DNA from: Burkholderiales bacterium
GTDB lineage: Bacteria > Pseudomonadota > Gammaproteobacteria > Burkholderiales > SHXO01
Length of the DNA: 5,455 nucleotides
Reading direction: 5' to 3'
Assembly (NCBI GenBank): GCA_026125625.1
Contig: JAHCKU010000240.1
Coordinates: 1-5,455, forward strand
The notes beneath the pieces are model-generated. The model was not told where the DNA came from and ran no database searches. It saw only the letters and a program-made list of their open reading frames with translations. Positions 5,262 through 5,455 of the stretch are shown in pieces. Each line of letters opens with the position of its first letter. Position 1 is the stretch's first letter. The translations under genes and the position numbers were made by a program.

Positions 5262-5455
5262 TCAACCGCCGGACACCTGCAACCCTTCCACTATCGGCAC
5301 CGTCTGGGTGTAGCGCTGGTCGTGCGTGTCTTCCACCTCCACGCGCAGTTCACCGGGCTGACGCGGGACGAACCAGAAGCGGAAAGACGGATTGTCGCTC
5401 AGCGAGAAATCGACCTCAGCGCTCATCACCGGCTTGCCCGCGTAGGTCACCATCA
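5262..5455 (-). CDS. SoxZ-type sulfur carrier domain, C-terminal part (5' partial)
   Basis: Only the last 63 or so residues are visible; the frame runs off the right edge. The ATG at 5453-5451 is probably internal, because the segment VTYAGKPVMSAEVDFSLS lies mid-domain in SoxZ proteins. The pattern GKPVMSAEVDFSLSDNPSF, then FVPRQPGELRVEVED, matches the beta-strands of a SoxZ immunoglobulin-like fold. SoxZ partners SoxY, which carries sulfur intermediates on a C-terminal cysteine during periplasmic thiosulfate oxidation. This sequence also resembles the C-terminal half of the fused SoxYZ-like carriers associated with quinoprotein dehydrogenases, and the neighbouring small cytochromes fit either reading. 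It ends in VSGG and has no cysteine in the visible part, as expected for a Z rather than a Y domain. The upstream gene order would decide between separate soxZ and the fusion. Confidence 0.75.
   Translation of the reverse strand, partial: MVTYAGKPVMSAEVDFSLSDNPSFRFWFVPRQPGELRVEVEDTHDQRYTQTVPIVEGLQVSGG

Noticed and set aside
5262..5453. Complete 63-residue protein starting at 5453
   Set aside because: The visible part begins in the middle of a SoxZ fold and the frame stays open to the window edge, so this is a truncated gene rather than a small one.

Overview
GC-rich, densely packed proteobacterial chromosome. The block nth (endonuclease III) flanked by an RnfB-type ferredoxin gene and a DUF1841 gene, the small class I cytochromes c and a SoxZ-type carrier domain together suggest a beta- or gammaproteobacterium, probably a betaproteobacterium with respiratory, possibly sulfur- or quinoprotein-linked, metabolism. 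This is inferred from gene content; the species cannot be read from the sequence. No rRNA, tRNA, CRISPR array, insertion sequence or phage gene was seen, and no gap between genes exceeds 140 bases.

Plus strand, 1-4350: four co-directional genes. The first (cut by the left edge) encodes a large flavoprotein that fuses a GltD/NfnB-like FAD/NAD(P)H oxidoreductase to a PyrK/NfnA-like ferredoxin-reductase module with a C-terminal Cys cluster. Thirteen bases later comes a soluble RnfB-like polyferredoxin with three predicted 4Fe-4S sites, no membrane anchor and a long charged tail. After a 91-base gap with possible RNA hairpins comes a canonical nth, whose 3' end overlaps a DUF1841 gene by 20 bases. 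The flavoprotein and RnfB-like protein look like a two-gene electron-transfer unit from NAD(P)H to ferredoxin-type carriers or the reverse.

Minus strand, 4429-5455: three genes converging on the first block. The C-terminal part of a SoxZ domain (cut by the right edge) is followed by two tandem genes for exported monohaem cytochromes c, which resemble the two halves of a dihaem cytochrome c4. A plausible sigma70-like promoter precedes the cytochrome pair. A perfect 8-bp hairpin lies between the two converging blocks and may end transcription from one or both sides. The likely role of this block is periplasmic electron transfer: a Sox-type carrier or fused SoxYZ-like protein working with small cytochromes.

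The most interesting point is the pairing of an Nfn-like fused flavoprotein with an orphan, membrane-free RnfB beside nth. It may be a compact relative of the Rnf or Nfn systems, but the window does not prove what it does.
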